A stretch of DNA of 64,000 nt, from the NCBI GenBank assembly GCA_001274695.2, contig LARU01000004.1, positions 1,054,001 to 1,118,000 on the forward strand, read 5' to 3'. Below the pieces are notes generated by a model. It worked only from the letters and a program-made list of their open reading frames with translations. It did not search any database and had not been told where the DNA came from. Shown here piece by piece: positions 48,674 to 58,210 of this stretch. The first letter of the stretch is position 1; the number at the start of each line of letters is the position of its first letter. Both the position numbers and the translations under genes were made by a program. This DNA is from Azoarcus sp. PA01 (GTDB lineage: Bacteria; Pseudomonadota; Gammaproteobacteria; Burkholderiales; Rhodocyclaceae).

Positions 48674-49753
48674 ATGAATCCTTTGCTCCGCGTACGCGCC
48701 GAAGGCCAGCAGGTCTGGCTCGACAATCTTTCCCGCACGCTTCTCAACAAAGGGCACCTCGCGCGGCTCGTCGCCGCCGACGGCCTCGCGGGCGTCACGA
48801 CCAATCCGGCGATCTTCCACAAGGCGATCGCAGGCGGGCACTACTACGAAGAAGACCTCGCCCGCCTCAAGGGCGAAACGATCGACGCTGAAACCCGCTA
48901 CGAGCGACTCGTGATCCCGGACGTGCAGCGCGCCTGCGACCTGCTGCGCCCGGTGTTCGACGACAGCTGCGGCAACGCCGGCTACGTGAGTCTCGAAGTG
49001 TCCCCGGCGCTCGCGCACGACGCGGCGCGCACCGTCGCTGCCGGGCTGCGGCTGAAGCACGCGGTCGGGCGTGACAACGTGCTGATCAAGGTGCCCGCGA
49101 CCGCCGCCGGCCTCGAAGCGATCGAACAGCTCACCGGGCGCGGCGTGAGCGTGAACGTGACGCTGATGTTCTCGCTGGCGCATGTCGACGCGGTCGCCGA
49201 AGCTTATTTGCGCGGCCTCGCTGCCTGGCAGCAGGCGGGAGGCGACGTCGGACGCGTGATGTCGGTCGCGAGCCTGTTCCTGAGCCGCGTGGACACGCTG
49301 CTCGACCGGCAGCTCGACGAGATCGGCAGCGACGCGGCGCTTGCGCTGCGCGGAAAATCCGCCGTCGCGATGGCGAAGCTCGCGTATCGGCGTTATCGCG
49401 AGCGCTTCCACGGTGCCGCGTTCGCTACCCTGCGCAACGCGGGCGCGCGGCCGCAGTTCATGCTTTGGGCGAGCACCGGGACGAAGAATCCCGCGTACAG
49501 CGACCTCCTGTACGTCGAACCGCTGATCGGGCCGGAGACGGTCAATACGCTCCCCGACGCGACGCTCGCAGCGCTGCGCGACCACGGCACGGTCGCGCGC
49601 ACGCTCGACCGGGATGTCGAGGCAGCGGAAGTGCAGCTCGCTGCACTGGAAAGGCTCGGCATCGACATGACGGCGGTGGGAAAGCGTCTGCAGGACGAAG
49701 GACTGCGCCAGTTCGAAGAAGCTTTTGCCGAACTTCTCGAGCTCACTGCCTGA
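48674..49753 (+). CDS. tal: Transaldolase
   Basis: Transaldolase links the pentose phosphate pathway with glycolysis by moving a dihydroxyacetone unit. The 359 residues have TTNPAIFHKAI (about residues 41-52), the Schiff-base Lys in NVLIKVPATAAG (about residue 138) and the QFMLWASTGTKNPAYSDLLYV segment. The length and start NPLLRVRAEGQQVWLDNLSR fit the long transaldolase type also found fused to glucose-6-phosphate isomerase in some bacteria; here it is not fused. It follows cysK by 186 bases and its 3' end overlaps the DUF3135 gene by 11 bases tail to tail. Confidence 0.94.
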   Translation: MNPLLRVRAEGQQVWLDNLSRTLLNKGHLARLVAADGLAGVTTNPAIFHKAIAGGHYYEEDLARLKGETIDAETRYERLVIPDVQRACDLLRPVFDDSCGNAGYVSLEVSPALAHDAARTVAAGLRLKHAVGRDNVLIKVPATAAGLEAIEQLTGRGVSVNVTLMFSLAHVDAVAEAYLRGLAAWQQAGGDVGRVMSVASLFLSRVDTLLDRQLDEIGSDAALALRGKSAVAMAKLAYRRYRERFHGAAFATLRNAGARPQFMLWASTGTKNPAYSDLLYVEPLIGPETVNTLPDATLAALRDHGTVARTLDRDVEAAEVQLAALERLGIDMTAVGKRLQDEGLRQFEEAFAELLELTA

Positions 49754-50075
49754 GCTTCGGGCGTGGGCCGTTCGTCCCGCAGTGCGGCTGCACCGCTTGC
49801 GGTACTTCGCCGAGCGCCCGCAGCCGCTCGCATTGCAGCTGGAGCAATTCCAGCCGCTTCGTCATCATCGCGCCCAGCACGCGAGTGGCCAGCAGCGGGC
49901 TGCCGGCGCTCGCCCGAATGCAGTCGATCCTGCGCTGCAGCTCGCGTAGCCGGCCGCGTTCGGCCGGCGGATGGGCCGCGATGAACTGTTCGATGGCTTC
50001 GGAGCGCGCGCGAAAGAACGCCTCCGGATCCCGCTTCGCGAGACTGCTCCAGTACCCGAAATCGAAGCCGGCCAT
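49743..50075 (-). CDS. Small helical protein resembling the DUF3135 family
   Basis: The 110 residues start MAGFDFGYWSSLAKRDPEAFFRARSEAIEQFI and are mostly helical, with conserved-looking REL.RRID.IRA in the middle. No catalytic motif, signal peptide or membrane segment is seen. I recall DUF3135 proteins starting with a similar F.YW..LA..DPEAFE.R motif, and I base the call on that. A GGGGAGGGGC site precedes the ATG. It follows cheA by 126 bases on the same strand, so a motility link is possible but not shown. Confidence 0.6.
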   Translation of the reverse strand: MAGFDFGYWSSLAKRDPEAFFRARSEAIEQFIAAHPPAERGRLRELQRRIDCIRASAGSPLLATRVLGAMMTKRLELLQLQCERLRALGEVPQAVQPHCGTNGPRPKLRQ

Positions 50076-50201
50076 GACGCCCCTCCCCGCGGCACGGCGA
50101 CGGCCATGCGTGTTTCATCCTAGGCAGCAGCAGGAGGCGACGCAAGCCCAGCGGCGACCGGCCTGCACGTGCAGCCGCGGGGGGCGACCAGCGGGCCCGG
50201 C

Positions 50202-52085
50202 TCAGGCCGCGGCGGCGTGCTCCGGGCTCAGCGCCAGACGGGCCATGCCGCGGAAATCCCCGGAACCGCCGAGCAGTTCCTTCATGTCGAGGATCAGCAC
50301 GATCTGGCCGTTCGAAAGCGTCGTCACGCCGGCGACGCCTTTCGGCCTGAAATCGTCGAGCGACTTGATGACAGCGTCTTCGCGGCCGGCGAAGCTGTCG
50401 ATCGCGAGGATGAACGACAGTTCCGCGGCCTGCATGAGCACGCCGTAACCGGGCGGGCGCTCGAGCGGCCAGCCCAGCATGCCGGCCAACGGCAGGATCG
50501 GCAGCACTTCGCCGCGCACCACCATCGTCGCGCGCCCGCCCACTTCCTGGACTTCGCGCATGTCGATCGGCAGGATTTCCCGGACCATCGACAACGGCAC
50601 CGCGAACGGCTGCTCGCCCAGCCGCACCAGCAGGACCGGCAGGATCGCCAGCGTCAGCGGCAGACTGATGACGAAAGTGGTGCCTTTGCCGAGTTGCGAC
50701 TTGATCTCGATGCTGCCGTTGAGCTTCTGGATGTTCGTCCGCACGACGTCCATCCCGACTCCGCGGCCCGAAACGTCCGACACCTGCGACGCCATCGAGA
50801 ACCCGGGCAGAAACACCAGGTTGAAACTCTGGCGCTCGTCCATCGCGTTCGATTCCTCATCGGTGATGAGACCTTTCTCCAGCGCCTTCGCGCGCAGTCG
50901 CTCGGGGCTCATGCCGCGCCCGTCGTCGGCGACGAGCAGGATGATGTGATCGCCTTCCTGGCGCGCCTCGAGACGCACGACCGACTTTTCCGGCTTGCCG
51001 TTCGCGATGCGTTCGGCCCGATCCTCGACGCCATGGTCGACGGCGTTGCGGATCAGATGGATGATCGGATCGGCCAGATCCTCGATCATCGTCTTGTCGA
51101 TTTCGGTTTCCTCGCCGTCGAGCACCAGTTCGACGTCCTTGCCGAGGTTCCGTGCAAGGTCGCGCGCGATCCGCGGGTATTTCTGGAACAGCCGGCCGAC
51201 CGGCTGCATGCGGGTTTTCATCACCGCGTTCTGCAGGTCCGAAACGAGGAGATCGAGCTGGCTGACTGCGAGATCGAGCGAATGCAGCGTCTCGGTATCG
51301 TTGCGCCCGCTCAGGATGTCGCTGCGCAGCGCGTTGAGCCTGTTCTTCGTCAGACCGATCTCGCCCGACAGGTTCAGCACTTGGTCGAGCCGCGTCGTGT
51401 CGACGCGAATCGAGTTGTCGCGCTGCCTCTCGATGTCGCGGCGCCCGCCCGGCGCTGCAGCAGCGTCGGGCCTGTCGTTCCCGCGCCGGCCGATCGCGGC
51501 GTGGATGACTTCCTCCGGCGGCCGGGCCGGCTGCGCGGCAACATTCACCGCGGGTTCGACCGTTGCGGACGTGCGGGCCGGCGAACCGGTGAGCGCGCCG
51601 TGCAGCGCTTCCCAGTCCGGCTCCCCGCGCTGCGCGCCGTCGGCACGCCCCGCCGGCACTGACTCGACGGGAGGCTGCGGCATCGCCGAGAGTTCTCCTG
51701 CGATCGCGTGCTTCAAGCGCGCAATCAGCGCCGGTTCCGCCGCAGCGGGCCGGGTGCTATGTTCGAGCTGCGAAAACATCGTCCGCACGGTTCCCGTGGC
51801 TTCGAGGATCACGTCCATGACTTCGGGCGTGACCTGCACTGCGCCGGTGCGAAGATTGTCGAACAGGTTCTCGGTCAGGTGGCACAGCGTCACCAGTTCG
51901 GCAGCATTGAGGAAACCCGCTCCGCCCTTGATCGTGTGGAAGCCGCGGAATATCTCGTTCAGCAAGCTGCGGTCGTCAGGAGCCCGCTCCAGGTCGACGA
52001 GCTTGTTATCGACGCCGGACAGCAGGTCCCCGGCCTCGATCAGGAAATCCTGCAGGAGATCTTCCATTCCCGCGAAGTCACTCAT
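50202..52085 (-). CDS. cheA: Chemotaxis histidine kinase CheA
   Basis: CheA passes phosphate from a receptor-bound kinase to CheY. The 627 residues show the HPt domain with phosphorylated His50 (FHTIKGGAGF) and a linker rich in Pro/Ala (residues about 115-225). The dimerisation and ATPase core follows (NLSGEIGLTKNR; HLIRNAVDHGVED; DDGRGMSPERL; GRGVGMDVV), then a C-terminal CheW-like regulatory domain. No clear P2 CheY-binding domain is visible in the linker. It is last in the cheY-cheZ-cheA order, 97 bases after cheZ. Confidence 0.97.
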   Translation of the reverse strand: MSDFAGMEDLLQDFLIEAGDLLSGVDNKLVDLERAPDDRSLLNEIFRGFHTIKGGAGFLNAAELVTLCHLTENLFDNLRTGAVQVTPEVMDVILEATGTVRTMFSQLEHSTRPAAAEPALIARLKHAIAGELSAMPQPPVESVPAGRADGAQRGEPDWEALHGALTGSPARTSATVEPAVNVAAQPARPPEEVIHAAIGRRGNDRPDAAAAPGGRRDIERQRDNSIRVDTTRLDQVLNLSGEIGLTKNRLNALRSDILSGRNDTETLHSLDLAVSQLDLLVSDLQNAVMKTRMQPVGRLFQKYPRIARDLARNLGKDVELVLDGEETEIDKTMIEDLADPIIHLIRNAVDHGVEDRAERIANGKPEKSVVRLEARQEGDHIILLVADDGRGMSPERLRAKALEKGLITDEESNAMDERQSFNLVFLPGFSMASQVSDVSGRGVGMDVVRTNIQKLNGSIEIKSQLGKGTTFVISLPLTLAILPVLLVRLGEQPFAVPLSMVREILPIDMREVQEVGGRATMVVRGEVLPILPLAGMLGWPLERPPGYGVLMQAAELSFILAIDSFAGREDAVIKSLDDFRPKGVAGVTTLSNGQIVLILDMKELLGGSGDFRGMARLALSPEHAAAA

Positions 52086-52182
52086 GACGTTCTCGCATTA
52101 TCGTTGCAGACTGCCGGGACGAAAGCCGCGGCGCGGCCTGTCGCCGTATCAAACGGCGGGTGCCCGCCGTCCCCTTTGGTGT

Positions 52183-53031
52183 TCAGAAGCCGAGGCTGTC
52201 GAGCAAGTCGTCGACCTGCTCCTGGGTCGTCACGATGTCGTCACGCCCCGCGGAACTGATCACCGGGCCGTTGAGGAGATTGCCGTGCCGGTCGCCCCGC
52301 ATCTGCGGCGGCGTCACCTCGAGCAACACCTGGAGCAGTTCGGTTTCGAGTTTCTGTGCAAGATCGACGACCTTCTTGATGACCTGCCCGGTCAGGTCCT
52401 GGAAATCCTGGGCCATCATGATTTCCATCAGCTGCTCGTTCGTCGCCCGGCTGCTCCTGATGACTTCGCCGAGAAAATCCCGCGTGCTGCCCGACAGCGC
52501 CTTGAACTCGTCGACCGACAGTTCGTTCGCGAACAGTCGATCCCACTGCGCCTCGAGGGTTCGCGCATCGGCATGCATTCTGTTCTGTATCGGCTGGGCG
52601 ATGTCGGTCGCGTTCAGCACCCGGCTTGCCGCCTGTTCGGTCATCTGCGCGATATAGCTGAGCCGCTCGCGGGCATCCGGAATCGCTTGCACCGCATCCT
52701 GGAGCAGGCCGTCCGAACCGAGCCCGCGCAGCGTGTTGTGCACCTGGCGCGTCATCTGGCCGATCCGCGTGAACACCGCATCGCAGCTGTGTTCGGGGAG
52801 TGCCGGCGGCGGGTCGATTTTTTCCGGGGCCGGCGCGCAGCTCGCAGCAGCCTCGAACTGCGCGGCGACCGCATCGAACAGGGACTGCAGTTCGTCGTCG
52901 TCGCCGCTCGATCCACCGGCCTCGGCAACGACCTTGAACTCCGATTTCGCGGGACCGGAAGCGATGCTGTCGAACAAGGCTTGCAGATCGTCAGAATCAC
53001 CGCTCTCGTCGAGCTTCAGCTTTTTCGCCAT
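52183..53031 (-). CDS. cheZ: CheY phosphatase CheZ
   Basis: CheZ dephosphorylates CheY-P. The 282 residues show the four-helix-bundle core with the catalytic region EIMMAQDFQDLTGQVIKKV (about residues 205-225); the Asp and Gln three or four residues apart correspond to E. coli Asp143 and Gln147. The C-terminal CheY-binding amphipathic motif QEQVDDLLDSLGF is present. The N-terminus has an extra acidic region (about 70 residues) with two repeats like DELQSLFDAV and DDLQALFDSI. It lies 33 bases after cheY. Confidence 0.95.
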   Translation of the reverse strand: MAKKLKLDESGDSDDLQALFDSIASGPAKSEFKVVAEAGGSSGDDDELQSLFDAVAAQFEAAASCAPAPEKIDPPPALPEHSCDAVFTRIGQMTRQVHNTLRGLGSDGLLQDAVQAIPDARERLSYIAQMTEQAASRVLNATDIAQPIQNRMHADARTLEAQWDRLFANELSVDEFKALSGSTRDFLGEVIRSSRATNEQLMEIMMAQDFQDLTGQVIKKVVDLAQKLETELLQVLLEVTPPQMRGDRHGNLLNGPVISSAGRDDIVTTQEQVDDLLDSLGF

Positions 53032-53064
53032 TATCGGATTCCCTATTCGTTCAGCCGGCGCCAT

Positions 53065-53466
53065 TCAGGCGACCGCTTTCTTGCCAATTTTTTCGAAGAT
53101 CTTCTCGAGCTTTTCGGCCATCGTCGCCGCGGTGAACGGTTTGACGATGTAGCCGCTCGCGCCCGCCTGTGCCGCGGCGATGATGTTTTCCTTTTTCGCT
53201 TCGGCAGTGACCATCAGCACCGGCAGGTGCCGCAGCTGAGGTGTCTGACGGATCGTCTGCAGCAGCGTCAGGCCGTCCATGTTGGGCATGTTCCAGTCGG
53301 TGACGACGAAGTCGAACGACGAACTGTTGAGCTTCTGCAGCGCGACTGCACCGTCCTCGGCCTCGTCCACGTTCGTGAAGCCGAGTTCCTTGAGGAGGTT
53401 GCGCACGATGCGACGCATGGTCGAAAAATCGTCGACGACGAGAAATTTCATCTTGGGGTCGGACAT
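53065..53466 (-). CDS. cheY: Chemotaxis response regulator CheY
   Basis: This single-domain regulator binds the flagellar switch when phosphorylated. The 133 residues have Asp12 and Asp13, the phosphoacceptor Asp57, Thr87, Tyr106 and Lys109, all at E. coli numbering. It lies 35 bases downstream of the first cheV and 33 bases upstream of cheZ, so cheV-cheV-cheY-cheZ-cheA form one minus-strand operon. Confidence 0.98.
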   Translation of the reverse strand: MSDPKMKFLVVDDFSTMRRIVRNLLKELGFTNVDEAEDGAVALQKLNSSSFDFVVTDWNMPNMDGLTLLQTIRQTPQLRHLPVLMVTAEAKKENIIAAAQAGASGYIVKPFTAATMAEKLEKIFEKIGKKAVA

Positions 53467-53501
53467 CCTGTTCTCCGTATTCGTCTCGCAGCCGGCCCGA
53501 C

Positions 53502-54452
53502 CTAGCGCCCCTTCGACAACAGCGGGCGCAGCGTATCGGCCAGCGCGTCAGCGTCGAATTTTGCCACGTATGCATCGACGCCTACCTGTTTTCCCATAGC
53601 ACGGTTCGCTTCCGACGACAACGACGAGTGCATGACGACGGGGATGCCGTTGAAGCGCGGATCGGCCTTGATGTTGCGCGTCAGCACGTAGCCGTCCATC
53701 TGCGGCATTTCGGCATCGACCAGTATCAGGTCGAGCTCTTCCCCGACCTGGCGCCCGCACTGCTGCGCGTGCCCCGCGATGCCCTGCAGCCGTGTCCAGG
53801 CCTCGAGCCCATTGACCGCATGCTTGTGCTTGACGCCGAGCTTGTCGAGTACCTCGGCGATCTTGCGCCGCGCGACACCCGAGTCGTCGACGAAGAAAAT
53901 GTCGTATTCGTGGCCGCCGGCGATCGGCGCGATGTTCCCGACCACGGCGTCGCCGAACGTCGTCGCGAGCACCGTCTCGACGTCGACGATCGAAACGAGC
54001 TTGCCATCGGGCAACTCGGTGATCGCGGTGATGTAGCTTTGCACATTGCTCGAAATGTTGTCCGGGGCGCGGACCTTGTCCCATTCGACGCGAATGATGC
54101 GATCCACGCTGTCGACGAGGAATCCGAGCGTGCGCTTGCTGTATTCGGTCACCATCATCGATCCGCCGAGCGGCGCGCCGGGCCGGGCAAGGCCGAGGAT
54201 CTTCGCCAGCGACAGGACCGGGATCACGTTGCCGCGCAGCGAGATCAGCCCTTCGACGCCAACCGGCATGTTCGGCGTGCGCGTGATGAACGGCGCGGTG
54301 CAGACTTCGCGCACCTTGAACACGTTGATGCCGAAAGTTTCGCCGGTTCCGAGCGAAAACAGCAGAATTTCCATGCGATTCGAACCGGCGAGGCTGGTGC
54401 GCCCATCGACGACGTTCAGCAGGCCGCTCTCGTCGCGATTGAAGCTCGACAT
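53502..54452 (-). CDS. cheV: Chemotaxis coupling protein CheV (second in the pair)
   Basis: The 316 residues join an N-terminal CheW-like domain ([24 protein letters not shown], about residues 30-160) to a C-terminal receiver domain. The receiver has FFVDDS near residue 188 and a phosphoacceptor in [16 protein letters not shown]. CheV couples receptors to CheA and is thought to help adaptation through receiver phosphorylation. Its paralogue lies 14 bases upstream. Confidence 0.94.
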   Translation of the reverse strand: MSSFNRDESGLLNVVDGRTSLAGSNRMEILLFSLGTGETFGINVFKVREVCTAPFITRTPNMPVGVEGLISLRGNVIPVLSLAKILGLARPGAPLGGSMMVTEYSKRTLGFLVDSVDRIIRVEWDKVRAPDNISSNVQSYITAITELPDGKLVSIVDVETVLATTFGDAVVGNIAPIAGGHEYDIFFVDDSGVARRKIAEVLDKLGVKHKHAVNGLEAWTRLQGIAGHAQQCGRQVGEELDLILVDAEMPQMDGYVLTRNIKADPRFNGIPVVMHSSLSSEANRAMGKQVGVDAYVAKFDADALADTLRPLLSKGR

Positions 54453-54466
54453 ATCGGTGCTCCCTC

Positions 54467-55435
54467 TCAGCATGCCGGGGACGAGGCGCCGGTCTCGATC
54501 AGCAGGCGGCGCAGGGTCTGCGCGAGACGACGGGGTTCGAATTTGGCGACGTATTCATCCACCCCAACGGACTTCCCGAGTTGCTGGTTGGACATCCCGG
54601 ACAACGACGAATGCATGAGAACCGGGACCCCCTCGAAGCGCGAATCGGATTTGATCATCTTCGTCAGGATGTAGCCGTCCATTTCGGGCATTTCGACATC
54701 GGTGAGCACGAGACCGACCAGTTCCCTGACCTTGCGTCCCGTCGCTTCGGCATGCATCGCGATTTTCTGGAGTTCCTGCCACGCCGCCCGGCCGTTGATC
54801 GATCCGACATAGGGCACGCCGAGCGCTTCGAGCGTGCGTTCGATCTGCTTGCGCGCGACCGACGAGTCGTCGGCGAAATAGACTGTCTGCGCCACGTCGT
54901 CGAGCGGTTCGATCCCGCGGAACAACAACGGATCGTCCTGGGTCGTCGTTTCCGACAGCACTTTCTCGACATCGAGCATCATCACGAGCCGCTCGCCGGG
55001 CAGCTCGGTCACGGCAGTCACCAGGCCGCCGAGGTTCGCGGTCAGCATGTCCGGCGGAACTCTCATCTGCGCCCAGTCGAGCCGCAGGATCGTGTCGACG
55101 GCCTCGACGAGGAAACCCTGGGTGTGGCCGTTGTATTCGGTCACGATCATGATGTCGCGCCGCGCCTCGGCGCCTATGCCGGCGTAGCGGGCGAGATCGA
55201 CGACGGGCACCAGCACGCCGCGCAGGCTCACCATCCCTTCGACCGACGCCGGCATCTCGGGCGCGGCGGTGATGACCGGCGTGCGCATGACTTCCCGCAC
55301 CTTGAACACGTTGATGCCGAAAGTCTCCCGGCGGCCGGTGCGCGCGTCGGCGCCGAGCGTGAACAGCAGGATCTCCAGCTTGTTCGTGCCGGCGAGCCGT
55401 GTGCGCGCTTCGATATTCCTGAATAGTTCGGACAT
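54467..55435 (-). CDS. cheV: Chemotaxis coupling protein CheV (first in the pair)
   Basis: The 322 residues have the same CheW plus receiver layout: [51 protein letters not shown], then VYFADDSSVARKQ and LVLTDVEMPEMDGYIL. An insert of about six residues (ADARTG) distinguishes its CheW loop from the neighbour's. It heads the cheV-cheV-cheY-cheZ-cheA group and has a candidate sigma-28 promoter 65-91 bases upstream. Confidence 0.94.
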   Translation of the reverse strand: MSELFRNIEARTRLAGTNKLEILLFTLGADARTGRRETFGINVFKVREVMRTPVITAAPEMPASVEGMVSLRGVLVPVVDLARYAGIGAEARRDIMIVTEYNGHTQGFLVEAVDTILRLDWAQMRVPPDMLTANLGGLVTAVTELPGERLVMMLDVEKVLSETTTQDDPLLFRGIEPLDDVAQTVYFADDSSVARKQIERTLEALGVPYVGSINGRAAWQELQKIAMHAEATGRKVRELVGLVLTDVEMPEMDGYILTKMIKSDSRFEGVPVLMHSSLSGMSNQQLGKSVGVDEYVAKFEPRRLAQTLRRLLIETGASSPAC

Positions 55436-55499
55436 TTGGCTCTCCGCAAGATGCGGGTAGATGTTCCGGCAACGCGTTCTTGCCGCAGGGTTGGAAGGG

Positions 55500-55526
55500 A
55501 TAACGTCAGCGGCAGGCGATTCTTGA
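55500..55526 (-). promoter_or_regulatory. Candidate sigma-28 promoter of the cheV-cheV-cheY-cheZ-cheA operon
   Basis: On the minus strand TCAAGAAT (55526-55519) is followed after 11 bases by GACGTTAT (55507-55500). The shared core TCAAG then CGTTA with 16 bases between is identical in spacing to that before motA. Sigma-28 elements are of the TAAAG/TCAAG...GCCGATAA type. Confidence 0.45.
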
Positions 55527-55669
55527 GGGCTGACGGGCGGGGTTTATTACTGCGCCGCGCTCAGCGGCGCGATGTCGCCCGGACGGCTCCGGCAATCCCG
55601 CCATACCCGCGCGCCGCGCGTGCCGGCCGCAGCCCGGCGCCAGTCGACGACGACCGCGCGCGCGGGCGC

Positions 55670-56302
55670 TCACCCCGGCCGAGCTCCCGCGACCAGCCCG
55701 GCACGCTGCAGGACGTGCAGCGCGATGGCCTCGAGCGGGACGATTTCGCGTGCCGCGCCAATGCTCGCTGCCTCCCGCGGCATGCCGTACACGACACACG
55801 AATCGTGATCCTGCGCGATCGTCCACGCCCCGGCGCGGCGCATCTGCAGCAAGCCCTGCGCGCCATCCTTGCCCATCCCGGTGAGTAGCACTCCGATCGC
55901 CGCGGTGCCGACTTCCGCCGCTGCCGAGCGGAACAGCACGTCGACCGAAGGGCGGTGGCGATTGACGGCTTCGCTGCGCGACAGCACGCACTGGAAGCTG
56001 CCGGCGACACGCCGGATAGCGAGATGGGAATGGCCCGGCGACAGGTACACGTTTCCTGCCAGCACCGGCTCGCCGTCCTCGGCCTCCTTCACGGTCGGCG
56101 CGCACAGCCCGTCGAGCCGGCGGGCGAATGAAGGGGTGAAGGCTTCCGGCATGTGCTGCACGATCAGGATCGGCGGCGAATGTTCGGGCAGCCCGACGAG
56201 AATCTTCTTGATCGCTTCGGTGCCTCCCGTCGAGGCGCCGATGAAGACGATGCGCGCCGCCGGACCGCGCAGCGCCGCGCCGGCTTCAGGCGGGACCTGC
56301 AT
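55670..56302 (-). CDS. cheB: CheB-type methylesterase domain protein without receiver domain
   Basis: The 210 residues contain only the catalytic domain of CheB, which removes methyl esters from (and can deamidate) chemoreceptors. The active Ser is in [15 protein letters not shown] (about residue 24), the His in [17 protein letters not shown] (about residue 50) and the Asp in [13 protein letters not shown] (about residue 150). The usual N-terminal receiver (about 130 residues) is missing: only about 16 residues precede the domain. The start overlaps the end of cheR by 17 bases. The gap after it (55436-55669) holds no remnant that I recognise as a receiver. It could therefore be constitutive or controlled differently. 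Confidence 0.9.
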   Translation of the reverse strand: MQVPPEAGAALRGPAARIVFIGASTGGTEAIKKILVGLPEHSPPILIVQHMPEAFTPSFARRLDGLCAPTVKEAEDGEPVLAGNVYLSPGHSHLAIRRVAGSFQCVLSRSEAVNRHRPSVDVLFRSAAAEVGTAAIGVLLTGMGKDGAQGLLQMRRAGAWTIAQDHDSCVVYGMPREAASIGAAREIVPLEAIALHVLQRAGLVAGARPG

Positions 56303-57113
56303 CGACGCACCGATAGACCGTACGGCCCATCGGGCGGAAGAGATCGACGGCGTGCAGGAAACTCTCCGAGTGGCCGGCGAAGAGCGCTCCATCCTTGCGC
56401 AGCAAAGGCACGAAGCGCTTGAGGATCGCGTACTGCGTCGGCTTGTCGAAATAGATCATGACGTTGCGGCAAAAAATCGCGTCGAGCGGCCCGTGCACGA
56501 GCCAGTTCGGTTCGAGCAGGTTGATGCGGCGGAAGCTCAGCAGCCGCTGCAACTCCGGTCTCACCTGCAGCTCCCCCGACAGCCCGTCGGCCGGCCGGAC
56601 GAAGTAGCGCCGCAACCGCTCCGCCGACAGTCGTTCGAGGCGATCCTGTCGATACCGCCCGCGCTGCGCGTGCACGAGCACGCTGGTGTCGATGTCGCTC
56701 GCAAGGACCTGCACCGGAGGGGTCAGCGTGTCGAACGTCTCGCAGGCGGTGATCGCGAGCGAATACGGCTCCTCGCCGGTCGAAGCGGCGTTGCACCAGA
56801 TCCTGATCGGGCGCTTTTCCGCGATGCGCTGCAGCCGCTGGGCAAGCAGCTCGAAATGGTGGGGCTCGCGGAAAAACGACGTGAGGTTCGTCGTCAGCGA
56901 ATTGACGAAGACCTCCCACTCCGCGCGATCGCGCTCGAGCCGGACAAGGTAGTCGGCGAAAGTCCGGTCGCCGCACGCGCGCAGACGCCGGGCGAGGCGG
57001 CTGTACACCATGTCCTGCTTTGCCGGTGACAGCGCGATGCCGGCGTGGCGGTGGATCAGTCCCCGGATGCGGTCGAAATCCGTCTTCGTGAACAGGAATT
57101 CGCGATCACGCAT
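56286..57113 (-). CDS. cheR: Chemoreceptor methyltransferase CheR
   Basis: CheR methylates glutamates of chemoreceptors with SAM during adaptation. The 275 residues start [26 protein letters not shown], the N-terminal CheR helices. The SAM site is [20 protein letters not shown] (about residue 108) and the conserved [13 protein letters not shown] segment follows. The ATG at 57113 lies 17 bases after the motB stop codon. A longer start at 57155 would overlap motB by 26 bases. It overlaps cheB by 17 bases. Confidence 0.96.
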   Translation of the reverse strand: MRDREFLFTKTDFDRIRGLIHRHAGIALSPAKQDMVYSRLARRLRACGDRTFADYLVRLERDRAEWEVFVNSLTTNLTSFFREPHHFELLAQRLQRIAEKRPIRIWCNAASTGEEPYSLAITACETFDTLTPPVQVLASDIDTSVLVHAQRGRYRQDRLERLSAERLRRYFVRPADGLSGELQVRPELQRLLSFRRINLLEPNWLVHGPLDAIFCRNVMIYFDKPTQYAILKRFVPLLRKDGALFAGHSESFLHAVDLFRPMGRTVYRCVDAGPA

Positions 57114-57129
57114 GCCGACGTCGATGGGC

Positions 57130-58140
57130 TCAGCGTTGCAGGGCGGCACGCGCACCTCCGGCCGGCATCGCGGAGGTCGCCCCGATATCGCGCCGCAGCT
57201 TCTCGTCGTCTGGCGGCGTCGTCGCGCCGACGTCGAGCGAACCGCGCTGCGCCCGCACCGCCTCTTCGGTCTTCCGGTTCATGACGACGATGCTGATGCG
57301 ACGGTTGGCGGGATCGAACAGAGCGTCTTCCTTCAACGGCACCGTCTCGGCAAGGCCGACGACCCGGATCACCTTCCCCGGCTCCAGCCCGCCGGCGATC
57401 AGTTCCCGGCGCGACGCGTTGGCTCGATTGCTCGACAGCTCCCAGTTCGAGAAACCACGCTCGCCGCCGGCGTATTTCGCGGCGTCGGTATGGCCGGACA
57501 GGCTGAGCCGGTTCTGCACGTCATTGAGCGCCCGCCCGATCGCCCGCAACAGGTCACGGGTGTAAGGCTGCAGCGCATCGCTCGCAGTGTCGAACATCGG
57601 CCGGTTCTGCTCGTCGACGAGCTGGATGCGCAGCCCTTCGGACGTGATGTCCATCAGGATCTGGTTGCGAAAGCTGCGTAGTTTCGGGTCGGCCTCGACG
57701 ATTGCCTCGATGCGGCCTTTCAGGTCGATCAGCCGCGCCCGCTCGCGCATCGCTTCCGCCCCTTCGTTATCGCCTTCCAGCCGCTGGATCTCGCGCCCCT
57801 TCGCCGCATCGAGGTTGATCGAGCGGCGCTCATTGACGTCGCCGCGCTTGCGTTGGCCGAGCGAACGGGACAGGTCTTCGCCGCCGCCCTTGATGACGCT
57901 CGAGCTGTCGCCCGATCCGCTGCCGCCCTGCATCGCGATTTTCAGCGGATTCTGGAAATGGTCGGCGATCCCCTCGAGGTCGCCCTGCGCGGTCGAGCCG
58001 AGGAGCCACATCAGCAGGAAGAAAGCCATCATCGCGGTGACGAAGTCCGCGTACGCGATTTTCCATGCGCCGCCGTGCGCGCCCGCCGCGACCTTGGTGA
58101 CGCGCTTGACGACGATCGGCTGCTGGGTGTCGTCGCTCAC
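57130..58140 (-). CDS. motB: Flagellar motor stator protein MotB
   Basis: MotB anchors the stator to peptidoglycan and lines the proton channel. About 336 residues have one membrane helix with the proton-binding Asp (IAYADFVTAMMAFFLLMWLLGS, about residues 24-45). The OmpA-like peptidoglycan-binding domain (LSLSGHTDAAKYAGG and DPANRRISIVV) follows from residue 200 on. I chose the GTG at 58140 because it gives the usual short N-terminus with QPIVVKR. An ATG at 58197 adds 19 residues. The gap to motA is 70 bases. Confidence 0.95.
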   Translation of the reverse strand: MSDDTQQPIVVKRVTKVAAGAHGGAWKIAYADFVTAMMAFFLLMWLLGSTAQGDLEGIADHFQNPLKIAMQGGSGSGDSSSVIKGGGEDLSRSLGQRKRGDVNERRSINLDAAKGREIQRLEGDNEGAEAMRERARLIDLKGRIEAIVEADPKLRSFRNQILMDITSEGLRIQLVDEQNRPMFDTASDALQPYTRDLLRAIGRALNDVQNRLSLSGHTDAAKYAGGERGFSNWELSSNRANASRRELIAGGLEPGKVIRVVGLAETVPLKEDALFDPANRRISIVVMNRKTEEAVRAQRGSLDVGATTPPDDEKLRRDIGATSAMPAGGARAALQR

Positions 58141-58210
58141 GGCCGGGCGCCTCCACGTCGTGCAGAAGCCGGGCGAGAGGCGAGGCGCGGCAGGCACGTC
58201 ATCGCAGCGG

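Noticed and set aside
50163..50174. The perfect palindrome CTGCACGTGCAG downstream of cheA
   Set aside because: A single 12-base palindrome in a GC-rich gap with no second copy or link to a promoter is likely chance.
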